The notes under the pieces are model-generated. The model did not search any database and was not told the DNA's origin. It saw only the letters and a list, made by a program, of their open reading frames with translations. Source: an uncultured bacterium (GTDB lineage: Bacteria > Bacteroidota > Bacteroidia > Bacteroidales > CAIWKO01). Taken from it: a stretch of 9,430 nt of DNA. Location of the stretch: contig CAIWVT010000207.1 in NCBI GenBank assembly GCA_903916135.1, positions 1 through 9,430 on the forward strand. The letters run 5' to 3'. The translations under genes were made by a program, and so were the position numbers. Shown here one piece after another: positions 6,608 to 9,430 of this stretch (within the stretch, counting starts at the first letter, position 1; every line of letters starts with the position of its first letter).

Positions 6608-7456
6608 ATGATTTCCTTTACACCCGATCAGATAAACGAAATTCTATTGACCACGGCTGACAATAACCCTTGTTCCGACAAGGGTTATTTTTCCAAGCCT
6701 TTTCGTGTGGTTTATCATCAACAAAATCTCATTGTCAAAACGTTTCTGCCCATCAGCAATAAAAAAGCTATCAATTTTATCTTGCAAAATCATCAGGATT
6801 ATGTAAACGAACTGCAAGGAATAGGCATACAACTTCCCGACACGTTCATCAGCACCATAGCGCACGAAAACAAACTCCAACTCATCATCATTCAGCAAGC
6901 TTTCAAGGATGAAGAATTGATTCGCGACATTATGACTACGGCTCCCCTCCCAGAAATATTGCAGCTCTGCGATTTGCTTTTTGCTGACACACTCAAGTTC
7001 TTTTATGGAAAAAATCCAAAGACAGACATTGGCTTTCATCCCACCTTGCGCAATTATGCCTTTCATCAAGGACAACTGTTTTATTTTGATACGTTCCCGC
7101 CCATGCTTATGAATCAAAAGCAGATGAACCGACTCATCATCACCATGTCGCCTTACGGCAAATGGCTCAAGAGGTTTATCCCGCAAAGCGTTATCAATAG
7201 AGTCTCAAACGAGTACTTTTTTATCAACAAAATGTTTATCGGCATTGTTGGAAGTTGCTGCCGATTGCGTCCAGAGTTGGCTGTGGATATTTTAGCGTAT
7301 AGTAAAGCCTACGTTACCAACGCTGCTATGTTGCCCGAAGCCGACAAAAATGACATCCTATCTTTGCTCAACAAACCTCCAAATTTGTCGAAGTTGTGGA
7401 CCACCTTCCGCAAGCTTTCGGGCAATGTGGGAAAGCCGAATGTGGAGGACGTGTGA
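6608..7456 (+). CDS. Uncharacterised protein with possible kinase-like fold
   Basis: I do not recognise this 282-residue protein as a named family. Its order of motifs recalls aminoglycoside-phosphotransferase/kinase-like proteins: a strand pair FRVVYHQQNLIVKTF with Lys44 at the usual ATP-contact position, a hinge-like LQLIIIQQAF (90-99), then HPTLRNYAFHQGQLFYFDTF (144-163). In that segment Asn149 and Asp161 could be the two metal ligands. The residue five before the Asn, normally the catalytic Asp, is His144, with Asp140 nearby. If the fold is right, it is atypical or inactive. The C-terminal third is helical, with Arg and Cys around 206-221. No signal peptide or clear membrane span is seen. 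It starts 57 nt after the NYN-LOTUS gene, and an internal hairpin covers codons 19-28. Confidence 0.7.
   Translation: MISFTPDQINEILLTTADNNPCSDKGYFSKPFRVVYHQQNLIVKTFLPISNKKAINFILQNHQDYVNELQGIGIQLPDTFISTIAHENKLQLIIIQQAFKDEELIRDIMTTAPLPEILQLCDLLFADTLKFFYGKNPKTDIGFHPTLRNYAFHQGQLFYFDTFPPMLMNQKQMNRLIITMSPYGKWLKRFIPQSVINRVSNEYFFINKMFIGIVGSCCRLRPELAVDILAYSKAYVTNAAMLPEADKNDILSLLNKPPNLSKLWTTFRKLSGNVGKPNVEDV
6662..6692 (+). terminator. Terminator-like perfect hairpin inside a coding region
   Basis: Two perfect 12-nt arms (6662-6673, AATAACCCTTGT, and 6678-6689) enclose the loop TCCG, which in RNA is a UNCG tetraloop. A run of five T (6688-6692) starts at the base of the stem. It lies 54 nt into the kinase-like gene and 112 nt after the NYN-LOTUS stop. 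It could end or attenuate the upstream transcript; activity is not shown. Confidence 0.55.
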
Positions 7457-7567
7457 TTTTAGATTTATGATTTATGAATTTGAATAGTAAACAAAGTAAA
7501 AAAAGACTCAGATAAGAGCTTTTGTCAAACGAAAAAGAAATGTAATCGTTAATTAAAAAAAACAATT

Positions 7568-8215
7568 ATGAAAGATAATAAATATATTTTTGGTTTCACT
7601 CATAGACCTAAAGTAATTACTGAAGAGGACAGAATCAGACTTAAAGAATTACTAAAAGTAATTTTATTTGGGACAAGCCTTGGAAACGATGATTTGGCAA
7701 TTGAACACATGATGAAAAGCACCAAAAGAGTTGTTTGTCTTAAATTTATCGAAAGTATTGTGGCAGTACACGAGTTTCCGAATCATGATGTGATTTCGAA
7801 GTTTTTTGATGTTTATTTTACGGATATTAACGCCAGAATGAAGTTAAAATGCAATGTTGATAAAGAATTTCGTTTTAACGATTTTATAATACATAGGTCA
7901 TTAGCAATGAAACTATGTTTAGTGATGGGCGAAATGGTTACAAATTCATTTAATCAAGCGGTCGGTTCGCGCAAAACATTAGTAATTAATCATACCTGTG
8001 GTTTCACTACAGAAAACGGAAAACAAGTGTACACTTTTTTTTATAAAGATAATGGAAAAGGCTTTACCGAAAGTGTTGATCTAAGAAATACAACCACCCA
8101 GTGGGGTATTGAAATAGCCTTTAGTATAGCCACTTTTCTGGAAGTTGAACCTGTAATGGCTGTAGTAGGTGGTTTTGGTTATATGTTTAAGTTCATTCCT
8201 CCACACGTAAACTAA
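7568..8215 (+). CDS. GHKL ATPase-domain protein, histidine-kinase-like without phosphoacceptor domain
   Basis: This is a 215-residue protein. The C-terminal half is a HATPase_c domain. It has an N-box CLVMGEMVTNSFNQA (Glu122, Asn126), a G1 box FYKDNGKGF (Asp161, Gly163, Gly165), and later WGIEIAFSIATFLE and GGFGYMFKF. The segment KFIESIVAVHEF...FFDVYFTDINARM matches in style the second dimerisation helix and linker of HisKA_2/HWE-type kinases. The first helix with its HHRVKNN-like phosphoacceptor is absent, and no sensor or membrane domain is visible. It may therefore be an anti-sigma-factor-like kinase or a signalling ATPase rather than a classical sensor kinase. It looks more AT-rich than the two genes before it and follows a 111-nt gap, where TTTG at 7521 and TAATCGTT at 7543 might form a weak promoter. 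Confidence 0.8.
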   Translation: MKDNKYIFGFTHRPKVITEEDRIRLKELLKVILFGTSLGNDDLAIEHMMKSTKRVVCLKFIESIVAVHEFPNHDVISKFFDVYFTDINARMKLKCNVDKEFRFNDFIIHRSLAMKLCLVMGEMVTNSFNQAVGSRKTLVINHTCGFTTENGKQVYTFFYKDNGKGFTESVDLRNTTTQWGIEIAFSIATFLEVEPVMAVVGGFGYMFKFIPPHVN

Positions 8216-8285
8216 ACAATGATGTGCGAAGATTTTCTTTTATAAATCCCGAAGAATTTCAACATCCGGAAGATTATAAAAGCTT

Positions 8286-9236
8286 TTATTTTGCAAAATG
8301 CATCCAAAAGTCATGTTCGGTTTCTATCATATTAATTTCGATGTTTTCTGCTTCTTTTTCAATATCATTGCCCGATTTATAACTCGAAATGGGTCGGTCC
8401 CAAACGTTTGATTCTTTGTAAATTTGTCCATAGAAGTAGCGGAAGAAAAACAAATCATCGTAGGTGTTGATATAGCTTGGCAGTCCTTTAGCAATAATGC
8501 GTTCTTGTGCCAAACATTTCCGTATTTCCGGAAAATACAACCAACTTACGTTTACTGTATCTTGCTTCTGTTTAGTTACTCCAACAGGGCATATTCCAAT
8601 AATTCTGGACTCCGACACATATCTAACGTTATCAAAAAAACAATCTTCCTTTATTTTATAGCCTATCACCTGAAACGATGATGTGTCTATTTTGCTGGTT
8701 GGCATCGGATGTTGAAACTCTTCATCATTGGCATCGTAGGGAGTAATCAATCCACCGACCATATTTTTATACAGGATGTCAAACAAACGATTCTTCTCAA
8801 AAAGCAAAGGATTTTCCTGCACTCCAACAAAGCGCCAAAGTTGTTTTGACCAAACCACCATTTTTTCTTCCACAAAAAAATTGTCAATATATCCCTCTTT
8901 ATTGTATTGCAAAGTGTAGGGTGGCATTGGCTGTTTGCTGGCAACTTTCGGCATCAAACCCTTGAAAACAAACGGATTTTCATAATCTCGCTCCACGCGA
9001 ATGGTGCCCGTGGTATCCCACATCTTCCATGTGCCTTTGCGATAGTTATTTTCAAAATTGCCTTCCGCTTTCTTCTGCCCGTTTTTATAATACGAAACAT
9101 AAGCACCATCCAATTTGCCATCTGTGGTTTCATACACAATTTTAAGGTCGCGAACTACAACCTTATGTTTTTCCTTTCCCTTCATGGCGAAGGAAACAAA
9201 AACAATACTCATAAATATAACAATCAGTCTTTTCAT
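8286..9236 (-). CDS. GldN-like protein with N-terminal MORN-type repeats
   Basis: This 316-residue protein has a hydrophobic signal-like N-terminus (1-17). It is followed by MORN_2-type repeats (about 33-86): GKLDGAYVSYYKNGQKKAEG and NYRKGTWKMWDTTG. The C-terminal part (about 115-312) has the GldN/PorN signature, including IKEDCFFDNVRYV, SRIIGICPVG, VSWLYFPEIRKCLA, TYDDLFFFRYFYGQIYKESN, VWDRPISSY and EAENIEINMIETEHDFW. GldN with GldK forms the periplasmic ring of the type IX secretion and gliding apparatus. Core GldN genes sit in a gldKLMN cluster and lack MORN repeats; this gene stands alone, so it is probably a paralogue with a changed role. The tryptophan of the usual EDWFFD is Cys here. 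It converges on the HATPase gene. Confidence 0.8.
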   Translation of the reverse strand: MKRLIVIFMSIVFVSFAMKGKEKHKVVVRDLKIVYETTDGKLDGAYVSYYKNGQKKAEGNFENNYRKGTWKMWDTTGTIRVERDYENPFVFKGLMPKVASKQPMPPYTLQYNKEGYIDNFFVEEKMVVWSKQLWRFVGVQENPLLFEKNRLFDILYKNMVGGLITPYDANDEEFQHPMPTSKIDTSSFQVIGYKIKEDCFFDNVRYVSESRIIGICPVGVTKQKQDTVNVSWLYFPEIRKCLAQERIIAKGLPSYINTYDDLFFFRYFYGQIYKESNVWDRPISSYKSGNDIEKEAENIEINMIETEHDFWMHFAK

Positions 9237-9382
9237 GTTGATTCTATTTAAAATGATACATTCTATATATTATTTCTCTACAAAGATTTGAATTTCTATT
9301 AATGCCTGTAAAGAAATCCGGCAGATAGCACTGTCGGGCTGTTGAAGTGAGGCGTAATCACATACTAACCTCTCCCCTATTG

Positions 9383-9390
9383 CAAAGATA
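9383..9390 (-). promoter_or_regulatory. Likely -7 box upstream of the GldN-like gene
   Basis: The minus strand reads TATCTTTG, a perfect TAnnTTTG, 146 nt before the ATG at 9236. A weaker box, AATCTTTG at 9281-9288 (minus), lies 44 nt before the ATG and would give a more usual leader. Nothing else is recognisable in 9237-9430. Confidence 0.4.
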
Positions 9391-9430
9391 CAAAATAAAT
9401 TGATGTGGAGTTGAAAACTTCGCTTGATAG

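Noticed and set aside
6644..7186. A 180-residue minus-strand frame
   Set aside because: It is wholly antisense to the kinase-like gene, whose motifs, start and co-directional context are more convincing.
7461..7485. Short tandem GATTTAT-like repeat after the kinase-like gene
   Set aside because: Only about two units, in AT-rich spacer DNA, and not enough to call a repeat element.
8276..8289. A perfect 14-bp palindrome ATAAAAGCTTTTAT over the stop of the GldN-like gene
   Set aside because: It has no loop and almost no GC, so a stable terminator hairpin is unlikely. It probably reflects base composition.

Overview
The window looks like chromosomal DNA from a Bacteroidota bacterium. The evidence is a secreted protein with a type IX secretion (T9SS) C-terminal sorting domain, a GldN-like protein of the gliding/T9SS machinery, several TAnnTTTG-type -7 promoter boxes, AT-rich spacers with poor Shine-Dalgarno sites, and signal peptides ending in ...YSQ. 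The species cannot be named from this sequence.

Left part (1-3975), a patchwork. A membrane peptidase of the M50B-like type (HESGH motif) enters from the left edge. A minus-strand three-gene toxin-antitoxin operon (HicB-like, small antitoxin, ParE/RelE toxin) follows, lying between two copies of a split direct repeat. Next is a minus-strand T9SS cargo protein built from about seven WxKTYGG propeller-like repeats. Roughly 800 bases without an intact gene then hold a 21-bp minisatellite, a degraded minus-strand coding remnant, and a plus-strand remnant of a second M50B-like gene. The last 70 nt of this patchwork (3906-3975) match 576-645, where the intact peptidase ends. The M50B 3' end, together with a few bases of the convergent neighbour, is therefore present twice and brackets the toxin-antitoxin, T9SS and minisatellite segment.

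Middle (3962-5688). A two-part outer-membrane beta-barrel protein (minus) and a small lipoprotein (plus) are divergently transcribed from an AT-rich spacer that carries a promoter for each.

Right part (5789-8215). Three plus-strand genes encode a NYN-LOTUS RNA-binding/nuclease-type protein, an uncharacterised protein with a kinase-like arrangement of residues, and a GHKL ATPase (histidine-kinase-like) protein without a phosphorylatable His domain. A 12-bp perfect hairpin with a UNCG-type loop and a T-run, resembling an intrinsic terminator, lies inside the first codons of the second gene. The last gene (minus, 8286-9236) encodes a MORN-repeat/GldN-like protein.

Functional links: the T9SS cargo and the GldN-like protein belong to the same secretion biology but are not adjacent. 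The NYN-LOTUS, kinase-like and HATPase genes are co-directional and could form a regulatory unit, but no sequence feature proves it.
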